Source: Brienomyrus brachyistius (Eukaryota; Chordata; Actinopteri; Osteoglossiformes; Mormyridae). Taken from it: a stretch of 64,000 bases of DNA. A program made the position numbers and the translations under genes. Location of the stretch: positions 1 to 64,000 of the forward strand of contig NW_026042720.1 of NCBI RefSeq assembly GCF_023856365.1, in the 5' to 3' direction. Under the pieces are notes generated by a model. The model made no database searches. It was not told the DNA's origin and saw only the letters and a list, made by a program, of their open reading frames with translations. Position 1 is the stretch's first letter, and the number at the start of each line of letters is the position of its first letter. This document shows positions 54,501-64,000 of this stretch, piece after piece.

Positions 54501-57500
54501 GTCAGTGTCAGGGTGCTGGTTTGTCAGTGTCAGGGTGCTGGTTTGTCAGTGTCAGGGTGCTGGTTTGTCAGGCTGCTGCTGGTTTGTCAGGCTGCTGCTG
54601 GTTTGTCAGGCTGCTGCTGGTTTGTCAGGCTGCTGCTGGTTTGTCAGGCTGCTGCTGGTTTGTCAGGGTCAGGCTGCTGCTGGTTTGTCAGGCTGCTGCT
54701 GGTTTGTCAGGCTGCTGCTTGTTTGTCAGGCTGCTGCTTGTTTGTCAGGCTGCTGCTTGTTTGTCAGGGTGCTGCTGGTTTGTCAGGCTGCTGCTGCTTT
54801 GTCAGGGTGCTGCTGCTTTGTCAGGGTGCTGCTGCTTTGTCAGGGTGCTGCTGCTTTGTCAGGGTGCTTTGTCAGGGTGCTTTGTCAGTGTCAGGCTGCT
54901 GCTGGTTTGTCAGGCTGCTGCTGGTTTGTCAGGCTGCTGCTGGTTTGTCAGGCTGCTGCTGGTTTGTCAGGCTGCTGCTGGTTTGTCAGGCTGCTGCTGG
55001 TTTGTCAGGCTGCTGCTGGTTTGTCAGTGTCAGGCTGCTGCTGGTTTGTCAGTGTCAGGCTGCTGCTGGTTTGTCAGTGTCAGGCTGCTGCTGGTTTGTC
55101 AGGGTGCTGCTTGTTTGTCAGGGTGCTGCTTGTTTGTCAGGGTGCTGCTGGTTTGTCAGGGTGCTGCTGGTTTGTCAGGGTGCTGCTGGTTTGTCAGGGT
55201 GCTGCTGGTTTGTCAGGCTGCTGCTGGTTTGTCAGGCTGCTGCTGGTTTGTCAGGCTGCTGCTTGTTTGTCAGGGTGCTGCTTGTTTGTCAGGGTGCTGC
55301 TTGTTTGTCAGGGTGCTGCTTGTTTGTCAGGGTGCTGCTTGTTTGTCAGGCTGCTGCTTGTTTGTCAGGCTGCTGCTTGTTTGTCAGGCTGCTGCTTGTT
55401 TGTCAGGGTGCTGCTGGTTTGTCAGGGTGCTGCTGGTTTGTCAGGGTGCTGCTGGTTTGTCAGGGTGCTGCTGGTTTGTCAGGGTGCTGCTGGTTTGTCA
55501 GGGTGCTGCTGGTTTGTCAGGCTGCTGCTGGTTTGTCAGGCTGCTGCTGGTTTGTCAGGCTGCTGCTGGTTTGTCAGGCTGCTGCTGGTTTGTCAGGCTG
55601 CTGCTGGTTTGTCAGGCTGCTGCTGGTTTGTCAGGCTGCTGCTGGTTTGTCAGGCTGCTGCTTGTTTGTCAGGCTGCTGCTTGTTTGTCAGGCTGCTGCT
55701 TGTTTGTCAGGGTGCTGCTTGTTTGTCAGGGTGCTGCTTGTTTGTCAGGGTGCTGCTTGTTTGTCAGGGTGCTGCTGGTGGTTTGTCAGGCTGCTGCTGG
55801 TGGTTTGTCAGGCTGCTGCTGGTGGTTTGTCAGGGTGCTGCTGGTGGTTTGTCAGGCTGCTGCTGGTGGTTTGTCAGGCTGCTGCTGGTGGTTTGTCAGG
55901 CTGCTGCTGGTGGTTTGTCAGGCTGCTGCTGGTGGTTTGTCAGGCTGCTGCTGGTGGTTTGTCAGGCTGCTGCTGGTGGTTTGTCAGGCTGCTGCTGGTG
56001 GTTTGTCAGGCTGCTGCTGGTGGTTTGTCAGGCTGCTGCTGGTGGTTTGTCAGGCTGCTGCTGGTTTGTCAGGGTCAGGCTGCTGCTGGTTTGTCAGTGT
56101 CAGGCTGCTGCTGGTTTGTCAGTGTCAGGCTGCTGCTGGTTTGTCAGTGTCAGGCTGGTTTGTCAGTGTCAGGCTGGTTTGTCAGTGTCAGGCTGGTTTG
56201 TCAGTGTCAGGCTGCTTTGTCAGTGTCAGGCTGCTTTGTCAGTGTCAGGCTGCTGCTGGTTTGTCAGGCTGCTGCTGGTTTGTCAGGCTGCTGCTGGTTT
56301 GTCAGGCTGCTGCTGGTTTGTCAGGCTGCTGCTGGTTTGTCAGGGTCAGGCTGCTGCTGGTTTGTCAGGGTCAGGCTGCTGCTGGTTTGTCAGGGTCAGG
56401 CTGCTGCTGGTTTGTCAGGCGGGTGCTGGTTTGTCAGGCTGGTGCTGGTTTGTCAGGCTGGTGCTGGTTTGTCAGGCTGGTGCTGGTTTGTCAGGGTGCT
56501 GCTGCTTTGTCAGGGTGCTGCTTGTTTGTCAGTGTCAGGGTGCTGCTTGTTTGTCAGTGTCAGGCTGCTGGTTTGTCAGTGTCAGGCTGCTGGTTTGTCA
56601 GTGTCAGGCTGCTGCTTTGTCAGGGTGCTGCTTTGTCAGGGTGCTGGTTTGTCAGGGTCAGGCTGCTGGTTTGTCAGGGTCAGGCTGCTGCTGGTTTGTC
56701 AGTGTCAGGCGGCTGCTGGTTTGTCAGTGTCAGGCTGCTGCTGGTTTGTCAGGCTGCTGCTTGTTTGTCAGGCTGCTGCTTGTTTGTCAGGCTGCTGCTT
56801 GTTTGTCAGGCTGCTGCTTGTTTGTCAGGGTGCTGCTTTGTCAGGGTGCTGCTTTGTCAGGGTGCTGCTTTGTCAGGGTGCTGGTTTGTCAGGGTGCTGC
56901 TTTGTCAGGGTGCTGGTTTGTCAGGCTGCTGGTTTGTCAGGCTGCTGGTTTGTCAGGCTGCTGGTTTGTCAGGCTGCTGGTTTGTCAGGCTGCTGGTTTG
57001 TCAGGCTGCTGGTTTGTCAGGGTGCTGCTTGTTTGTCAGGGTGCTGCTTGTTTGTCAGGGTGCTGCTTGTTTGTCAGGGTGCTGCTTGTTTGTCAGGGTG
57101 CTGCTGGTGGTTTGTCAGGCTGCTGCTGGTGGTTTGTCAGGCTGCTGCTGGTGGTTTGTCAGGCTGCTGCTGGTGGTTTGTCAGGCTGCTGCTGGTGGTT
57201 TGTCAGGCTGCTGCTGGTGGTTTGTCAGGCTGCTGCTGGTGGTTTGTCAGGCTGCTGCTGGTGGTTTGTCAGGCTGCTGCTGGTTTGTCAGGGTCAGGCT
57301 GCTGCTGGTTTGTCAGTGTCAGGCTGCTGCTGGTTTGTCAGTGTCAGGCTGCTGCTGGTTTGTCAGTGTCAGGCTGGTTTGTCAGTGTCAGGCTGGTTTG
57401 TCAGTGTCAGGCTGGTTTGTCAGTGTCAGGCTGCTTTGTCAGTGTCAGGCTGCTTTGTCAGTGTCAGGCTGCTGCTTTGTCAGTGTCAGGCTGCTGCTTT

Positions 57501-60500
57501 GTCAGTGTCAGGCTGCTGCTGGTTTGTCAGGCTGCTGGTTTGTCAGTGTCAGGCTGCTGCTGGTTTGTCAGGGTGCTGCTGGTTTGTCAGGGTGCTGCTG
57601 GTTTGTCAGGGTGCTGCTGGTTTGTCAGGGTGCTGCTGGTTTGTCAGGGTGCTGCTGGTTTGTCAGGGTGCTGCTGGTTTGTCAGGCTGCTGCTGCTTTG
57701 TCAGGGTGCTGCTTTGTCAGGGTGCTGCTTTGTCAGGCTGCTGCTTTGTCAGGCTGCTGCTTTGTCAGGCTGCTGCTTTGTCAGGGTCAGGCTGCTGCTT
57801 TGTCAGGGTCAGGCTGCTGCTTTGTCAGTGTCAGGCTGCTGCTTTGTCAGGGTGCTGGTTTGTCAGGGTGCTGCTTGTTTGTCAGGGTGCTGCTTGTTTG
57901 TCAGGGTGCTGCTGGTTTGTCAGGGTGCTGCTGGTTTGTCAGGGTGCTGCTGGTTTGTCAGGCTGCTGCTGGTTTGTCAGGCTGCTGCTGGTTTGTCAGG
58001 CTGGTGCTGCTTTGTCAGGGTGCTGCTTTGTCAGGGTGCTGCTTTGTCAGGCTGCTGCTTTGTCAGGCTGCTGCTTTGTCAGGGTCAGGCTGCTGCTTTG
58101 TCAGGGTCAGGCTGCTGCTTTGTCAGTGTCAGGCTGCTGCTTTGTCAGGGTGCTGGTTTGTCAGGGTCAGGCTGCTGCTTTGTCAGGGTGCTGGTTTGTC
58201 AGGCTGCTGCTGGTTTGTCAGTGTCAGGCTGCTGCTGGTTTGTCAGTGTCAGGCTGCTTTGTCAGTGTCAGGCTGCTTTGTCAGTGTCAGGCTGCTTTGT
58301 CAGTGTCAGGCTGCTTTGTCAGTGTCAGGCTGCTTTGTCAGTGTCAGGCTGCTTTGTCAGTGTCAGGCTGCTGCGTCAGTGTCAGGCTGCTGCGTCAGTG
58401 TCAGGCTGCTGCGTCAGTGTCAGGCTGCTGCGTCAGTGTCAGGCTGCTGCGTCAGTGTCAGGCTGCTGCGTCAGTGTCAGGCTGCTGCTGGTTTGTCAGT
58501 GTCAGGCTGCTGCGTCAGTGTCAGGCTGCTTTGTCAGTGTCAGGCTGCTGGTTTGTCAGTGTCAGGCTGCTGGTTTGTCAGTGTCAGGCTGCTGCTTTGT
58601 CAGGCTGCTGCTTTGTCAGGGTGCTGGTTTGTCAGGGTCAGGCTGCTGCTTTGTCAGGGTGCTGGTTTGTCAGGGTCAGGCTGCTGCTTTGTCAGGGTCA
58701 GGCTGCTGCTGGTTTGTCAGTGTCAGGCGGCTGCTGGTTTGTCAGTGTCAGGCTGCTGGTTTGTCAGTGTCAGGCTGCTGCTTTGTCAGGCTGCTGCTTT
58801 GTCAGGCTGCTGCTTTGTCAGGCTGCTGCTTTGTCAGGCTGCTGCTTTGTCAGGCTGCTGCTTTGTCAGGCTGCTGCTTGTTTGTCAGGCTGCTGCTTGT
58901 TTGTCAGGCTGCTGCTTGTTTGTCAGGCTGCTGCTTGTTTGTCAGGCTGCTGCTTGTTTGTCAGGCTGCTGCTTGTTTGTCAGGCTGCTGCTGGTTTGTC
59001 AGGGTGCTGCTGGTTTGTCAGGGTGCTGCTGGTTTGTCAGGCTGCTGCTGGTTTGTCAGGCTGCTGCTGGTTTGTCAGGCTGCTGCTGGTTTGTCAGGCT
59101 GCTGCTGGTTTGTCAGGCTGCTGCTGGTTTGTCAGGCTGCTGCTGGTTTGTCAGTGTCAGGCTGCTGCTTTGTCAGTGTCAGGGTGCTGGTTTGTCAGGC
59201 TGCTGCTTTGTCAGGCTGCTGCTTTGTCAGGGTGCTGGTTTGTCAGGGTCAGGCTGCTGCTTTGTCAGGGTGCTGGTTTGTCAGGGTCAGGCTGCTGCTT
59301 TGTCAGTGTCAGGCTGCTGCTGGTTTGTCAGTGTCAGGCTGCTGCTGGTTTGTCAGGCTGCTGCTTTGTCAGGGTGCTGCTTTGTCAGGGTGCTGCTTTG
59401 TCAGGGTGCTGCTTTGTCAGGCTGCTGCTTTGTCAGGGTCAGGCTGCTGCTTTGTCAGGGTCAGGCTGCTGCTTTGTCAGTGTCAGGCTGCTGCTTTGTC
59501 AGGGTGCTGGTTTGTCAGGGTCAGGCTGCTGCTTTGTCAGGCTGCTGCTGGTTTGTCAGTGTCAGGCTGCTGCTGCTTTGTCAGTGTCAGGCTGCTGCTG
59601 GTTTGTCAGTGTCAGGCTGCTGCTGCTTTGTCAGTGTCAGGCTGCTGCTGCTTTGTCAGTGTCAGGCTGCTGCTGCTTTGTCAGTGTCAGGCTGCTGCTG
59701 CTTTGTCAGTGTCAGGCTGCTGCTGCTTTGTCAGTGTCAGGCTGCTGCTGCTTTGTCAGTGTCAGGCTGCTGCTGCTTTGTCAGTGTCAGGCTGCTGCTG
59801 CTTTGTCAGTGTCAGGCTGCTGCTGCTTTGTCAGTGTCAGGCTGCTGCTGCTTTGTCAGTGTCAGGCTGCTGCTGCTTTGTCAGTGTCAGGCTGCTGCTG
59901 CTTTGTCAGTGTCAGGCTGCTGCTGCTTTGTCAGTGTCAGGCTGCTGCTTGTTTGTCAGTGTCAGGCTGCTGCTTGTTTGTCAGTGTCAGGCTGCTGCTT
60001 GTTTGTCAGGGTGCTGCTGGTTTGTCAGGCTGCTTCTGCTTTGTCAGGCTGCTGCTTGTTTGTCAGGCTCAGGCTGCTGCTGGTTTGTCAGGCTCAGGCT
60101 GCTGCTGGTTTGTCAGTGTCAGGCTGCTGCTGGTTTGTCAGTGTCAGGCTGCTGCTGGTTTGTCAGTGTCAGGCTGCTGCTGGTTTGTCAGTGTCAGGCT
60201 GCTGCTGGTTTGTCAGTGTCAGGCTGCTGCTGGTTTGTCAGTGTCAGGCTGCTGCTGGTTTGTCAGTGTCAGGCTGCTGCTGGTTTGTCAGTGTCAGGCT
60301 GCTTTGTCAGTGTCAGGCTGCTTTGTCAGTGTCAGGCTGCTTTGTCAGTGTCAGGCTGCTTTGTCAGTGTCAGGCTGCTTTGTCAGTGTCAGGCTGCTTT
60401 GTCAGTGTCAGGCTGCTGCGTCAGTGTCAGGCTGCTGCGTCAGTGTCAGGCTGCTGCGTCAGTGTCAGGCTGCTGCGTCAGTGTCAGGCTGCTGCGTCAG

Positions 60501-63500
60501 TGTCAGGCTGCTGCGTCAGTGTCAGGCTGCTGCTGGTTTGTCAGGCTGCTGCTGGTTTGTCAGGGTCAGGCTGCTGCTGGTTTGTCAGGGTCAGGCGGGT
60601 GCTGGTGGTTTGTCAGGCGGGTGCTGGTGGTTTGTCAGGCGGGTGCTGGTTTGTCAGGCTGGTGCTGGTTTGTCAGGCTGGTGCTGGTTTGTCAGGCTGG
60701 TGCTGGTTTGTCAGGCTGGTGCTGCTTTGTCAGGCTGGTGCTGCTTTGTCAGGGTGCTGCTTGTTTGTCAGTGTCAGGCTGCTGGTTTGTCAGTGTCAGG
60801 CTGCTGGTTTGTCAGTGTCAGGCTGCTGCTTTGTCAGGGTGCTGGTTTGTCAGGGTCAGGCTGCTGCTTTGTCAGTGTCAGGCTGCTGCTTTGTCAGGGT
60901 CAGGCTGCTGCTTTGTCAGTGTCAGGCTGCTGCTGCTTTGTCAGTGTCAGGCTGCTGCTGGTTTGTCAGGCTGCTGCTGGTTTGTCAGGCTGCTGCTTTG
61001 TCAGGCTGCTGCTTTGTCAGGCTGCTGCTTTGTCAGGCTGCTGCTTTGTCAGGCTGCTGCTTTGTCAGGCTGCTGCTTTGTCAGGCTGCTGCTTTGTCAG
61101 GCTGCTGCTTTGTCAGGCTGCTGCTTTGTCAGGCTGCTGCTTTGTCAGGCTGCTGCTTTGTCAGGCTGCTGCTTTGTCAGGCTGCTGCTTTGTCAGGCTG
61201 CTGCTTGTTTGTCAGGCTGCTGCTTGTTTGTCAGGCTGCTGCTTGTTTGTCAGGCTGCTGCTTGTTTGTCAGGCTGCTGCTTGTTTGTCAGGGTGCTGCT
61301 GCTTGTTTGTCAGGGTGCTGCTGCTTGTTTGTCAGGGTGCTGCTGGTTTGTCAGGGTGCTGCTGGTTTGTCAGGGTGCTGCTGGTTTGTCAGTGTCAGGC
61401 TGCTGGTTTGTCAGTGTCAGGCTGCTGCTTTGTCAGGGTGCTGGTTTGTCAGGGTCAGGCTGCTGCTTTGTCAGGCTGCTGGTTTGTCAGGGTCAGGCTG
61501 CTGCTTTGTCAGTGTCAGGCTGCTGCTTTGTCAGTGTCAGGCTGCTGCTGGTTTGTCAGTGTCAGGCTGCTGCTGGTTTGTCAGGCTGCTGCTGCTTTGT
61601 CAGGGTGCTGCTTTGTCAGGGTGCTGCTTTGTCAGGGTGCTGCTTTGTCAGGCTGCTGCTTTGTCAGGGTCAGGCTGCTGCTTTGTCAGGGTCAGGCTGC
61701 TGCTTTGTCAGTGTCAGGCTGCTGCTTTGTCAGGGTGCTGGTTTGTCAGGGTCAGGCTGCTGCTTTGTCAGGGTGCTGCTGGTTTGTCAGTGTCAGGGTG
61801 CTGCTGGTTTGTCAGTGTCAGGCTGCTGCTGGTTTGTCAGTGTCAGGCTGCTGCTGGTTTGTCAGTGTCAGGCTGCTGCTGCTTTGTCAGTGTCAGGCTG
61901 CTGCTGCTTTGTCAGGGTGCTGCTTTGTCAGGGTGCTGCTTTGTCAGGGTGCTTTGTCAGTGTCAGGCTGCTGCTGGTTTGTCAGGCTGCTGCTGGTTTG
62001 TCAGGCTGCTGCTGGTTTGTCAGGCTGCTGCTGGTTTGTCAGGCTGCTGCTGGTTTGTCAGGCTGCTGCTGGTTTGTCAGGCTGCTGCTGGTTTGTCAGG
62101 CTGCTGCTGGTTTGTCAGGCTGCTGCTGGTTTGTCAGTGTCAGGCTGCTGCTGGTTTGTCAGGGTGCTGCTTGTTTGTCAGGGTGCTGCTGGTTTGTCAG
62201 GGTGCTGCTGGTTTGTCAGGCTGCTGCTGGTTTGTCAGGCTGCTGCTGGTTTGTCAGGCTGCTGCTGCTTTGTCAGGGTGCTGCTTTGTCAGGGTGCTGC
62301 TTTGTCAGGGTGCTGCTTTGTCAGGCTGCTGCTTTGTCAGGCTGCTGCTTTGTCAGGCTGCTGCTTTGTCAGGGTCAGGCTGCTGCTTTGTCAGGGTCAG
62401 GCTGCTGCTTTGTCAGTGTCAGGCTGCTGCTTTGTCAGGGTGCTGGTTTGTCAGGGTCAGGCTGCTGCTTTGTCAGGGTGCTGGTTTGTCAGGCTGCTGC
62501 TGGTTTGTCAGTGTCAGGCTGCTGCTGGTTTGTCAGTGTCAGGCTGCTGCTGGTTTGTCAGTGTCAGGCTGCTGCTGCTTTGTCAGTGTCAGGCTGCTGC
62601 TGCTTTGTCAGGGTGCTGCTTTGTCAGGGTGCTGCTTGTTTGTCAGGGTGCTGCTTGTTTGTCAGGGTGCTGCTTGTTTGTCAGGGTGCTGCTTGTTTGT
62701 CAGGGTGCTGCTGGTTTGTCAGGGTGCTGCTGGTTTGTCAGGGTGCTGCTGGTTTGTCAGGGTGCTGCTGGTTTGTCAGGGTGCTGCTGGTTTGTCAGGG
62801 TGCTGCTGGTTTGTCAGGCTGCTGCTGGTTTGTCAGGCTGGTGCTGCTGGTTTGTCAGGGTCAGGCTGGTGCTGCTTTGTCAGTGTCAGGCTGCTGCTGG
62901 TTTGTCAGTGTCAGGGTGCTGCTGGTTTGTCAGTGTCAGGGTGCTGCTTGTTTGTCAGGGTGCTGCTTGTTTGTCAGGGTGCTGCTTGTTTGTCAGGGTG
63001 CTGCTTGTTTGTCAGGGTGCTGCTTGTTTGTCAGGGTGCTGCTTGTTTGTCAGGGTGCTGCTGGTTTGTCAGGGTGCTGCTGGTTTGTCAGGGTGCTGCT
63101 GGTTTGTCAGGGTGCTGCTGGTTTGTCAGGCTGCTGCTGGTTTGTCAGGCTGCTGCTGGTTTGTCAGGCTGCTGCTGGTTTGTCAGGCTGCTGCTGGTTT
63201 GTCAGGCTGCTGCTGGTTTGTCAGGCTGCTGCTGGTTTGTCAGGCTGCTGCTGGTTTGTCAGGGTCAGGCTGCTGCTGGTTTGTCAGGGTCAGGCTGGTG
63301 CTGGTTTGTCAGGCTGGTGCTGGTTTGTCAGGCTGGTGCTGGTTTGTCAGGCTGGTGCTGGTTTGTCAGTGTCAGGCTGCTGCTGCTTTGTCAGGCTGCT
63401 GCTGCTTTGTCAGGGTGCTGCTTGTTTGTCAGTGTCAGGCTGCTGGTTTGTCAGGGTGCTGCTTGTTTGTCAGGGTGCTGCTTGTTTGTCAGGCTGCTGG

Positions 63501-64000
63501 TTTGTCAGGCTGCTGCTTTGTCAGGCTGCTGCTTTGTCAGGCTGCTGCTTTGTCAGGCTGCTGCTTTGTCAGGCTGCTGCTTTGTCAGGCTGCTGCTTTG
63601 TCAGGCTGCTGCTTTGTCAGGCTGCTGCTTTGTCAGGCTGCTGCTTTGTCAGGCTGCTGGTTTGTCAGGCTGCTGCTTTGTCAGTGTCAGGCTGCTGCTT
63701 TGTCAGTGTCAGGCTGCTGCTTTGTCAGTGTCAGGCTGCTGCTTTGTCAGGGTCAGGCTGCTGCTTTGTCAGGGTCAGGCTGCTGCTGCTTTGTCAGTGT
63801 CAGGCTGCTGCTGCTTTGTCAGTGTCAGGCTGCTGCTGCTTTGTCAGTGTCAGGCTGCTGCTGCTTTGTCAGTGTCAGGCTGCTGCTGCTTTGTCAGTGT
63901 CAGGCTGCTGCTGCTTTGTCAGTGTCAGGCTGCTGCTGCTTTGTCAGTGTCAGGCTGCTGCTGCTTTGTCAGTGTCAGGCTGCTGCTGCTTTGTCAGTGT
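30573..64000 (+). repeat. Giant CTG-containing minisatellite, at least 33.4 kb
   Basis: From about 30573 to the end of the window the sequence is solely repeats of a TTTGTCAG core joined to GGCTGC(TGC)n or GGTGC(TGC)n, with optional GTGTCA or GGGTCA inserts. Common unit lengths are 13, 16, 19, 22 and 25 bp, differing by CTG triplets and a 6-bp GTGTCA module. Variants include TGGTGG (42100-42480, 55770-56060, 57095-57270), CGGGTG (43460-43540, 50675-50820), TGCCGG (43790-43920) and GGCTGCTGCGTCAGTGTCA (58366-58515, 60411-60530). No unique DNA interrupts it. The plus strand is rich in G and T, its A is almost always in CAG, and no stop codon is seen in any plus frame. There is no start codon, promoter or non-repeat protein signal. 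Confidence 0.97.
31240..34690 (+). repeat. Higher-order duplication inside the minisatellite, period about 1.9 kb
   Basis: The ordered series of unit variants from about 31240 to 32870 recurs from about 33130 to 34690. An example is the string of TGTCGTGCTGCTGC units starting at 31421 and again at 33315 (offset 1894), followed by the same succession of GGCTGCTGCTTTGTCA, GGCTGCTTTGTCAGTGTCA and GGGGGCTGC units. Small differences in copy number show the copies have since drifted. Confidence 0.85.

Noticed and set aside
30573..64000. CRISPR array or other spacer-repeat system
   Set aside because: There are no unique spacers between repeats. All DNA is repeat, and the context is a vertebrate gene.
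30573..64000. One giant protein-coding gene (mucin- or silk-like)
   Set aside because: The plus strand appears to lack stops, but only because TA and TGA are absent. There is no ATG, no splice structure or promoter, and units are 1 mod 3, so no frame is favoured.

Overview
This is animal nuclear DNA, most likely from a ray-finned (teleost-type) fish. It carries a multi-exon gene with GT-AG introns, a tRNA-derived SINE, a Tc1/mariner relic, LINE fragments, (CA)n/(TG)n microsatellites and an interstitial CCCTAA tract. There is no bacterial gene organisation. The species cannot be named from the sequence.

Positions 3131-29651 (+) hold the 3' part of an intersectin gene, best matched to intersectin-2 (itsn2). 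I place 30 exons: the end of the second EH domain, the coiled-coil region, SH3A-E, then the DH, PH and C2 domains and a stop codon at 29649-29651. Splice phases match at every junction. The reading frame is broken in three places: one extra base at about 4455-4464, one extra base at about 8160-8180, and an internal deletion of SH3B with a stop at 10775-10777. This copy is therefore either a decaying paralogue or carries sequence errors. Exon 9 is unusually long and encodes about 200 residues of E/R/Q-rich heptad-like repeat between the coiled coil and SH3A.

A complete, recently inserted endogenous retrovirus (18491-26442) lies antisense in the intron between the fourth and fifth DH exons. It has 322- and 339-bp LTRs that differ by one substitution and one 17-bp indel, a 5-bp target duplication (GTGAG), a primer-binding site matching tRNA-Tyr, a polypurine tract, and gag, pro, pol (RT, RNase H, integrase) and env regions. 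Gag and pro share a frame across a UGA codon that is followed by a potential hairpin. Several one-base frame changes and two stops interrupt its genes.

Positions 1-3130 are intronic or upstream repeats: a LINE reverse-transcriptase fragment abutting an inverted endonuclease fragment, a tandem array of about 150-bp units, and a SINE. The other introns contain a Tc1-like relic, dispersed fish repeats and the telomere-like tract.

From about 30573 to the window end (33.4 kb, continuing beyond) the DNA is one uninterrupted minisatellite built on TTTGTCAG plus CTG/GCT triplets. Unit lengths climb in 3-bp and 6-bp steps, and blocks of hundreds of bp to 2 kb are themselves duplicated. I saw no TA or TGA in its plus strand, so all three plus frames appear free of stop codons.
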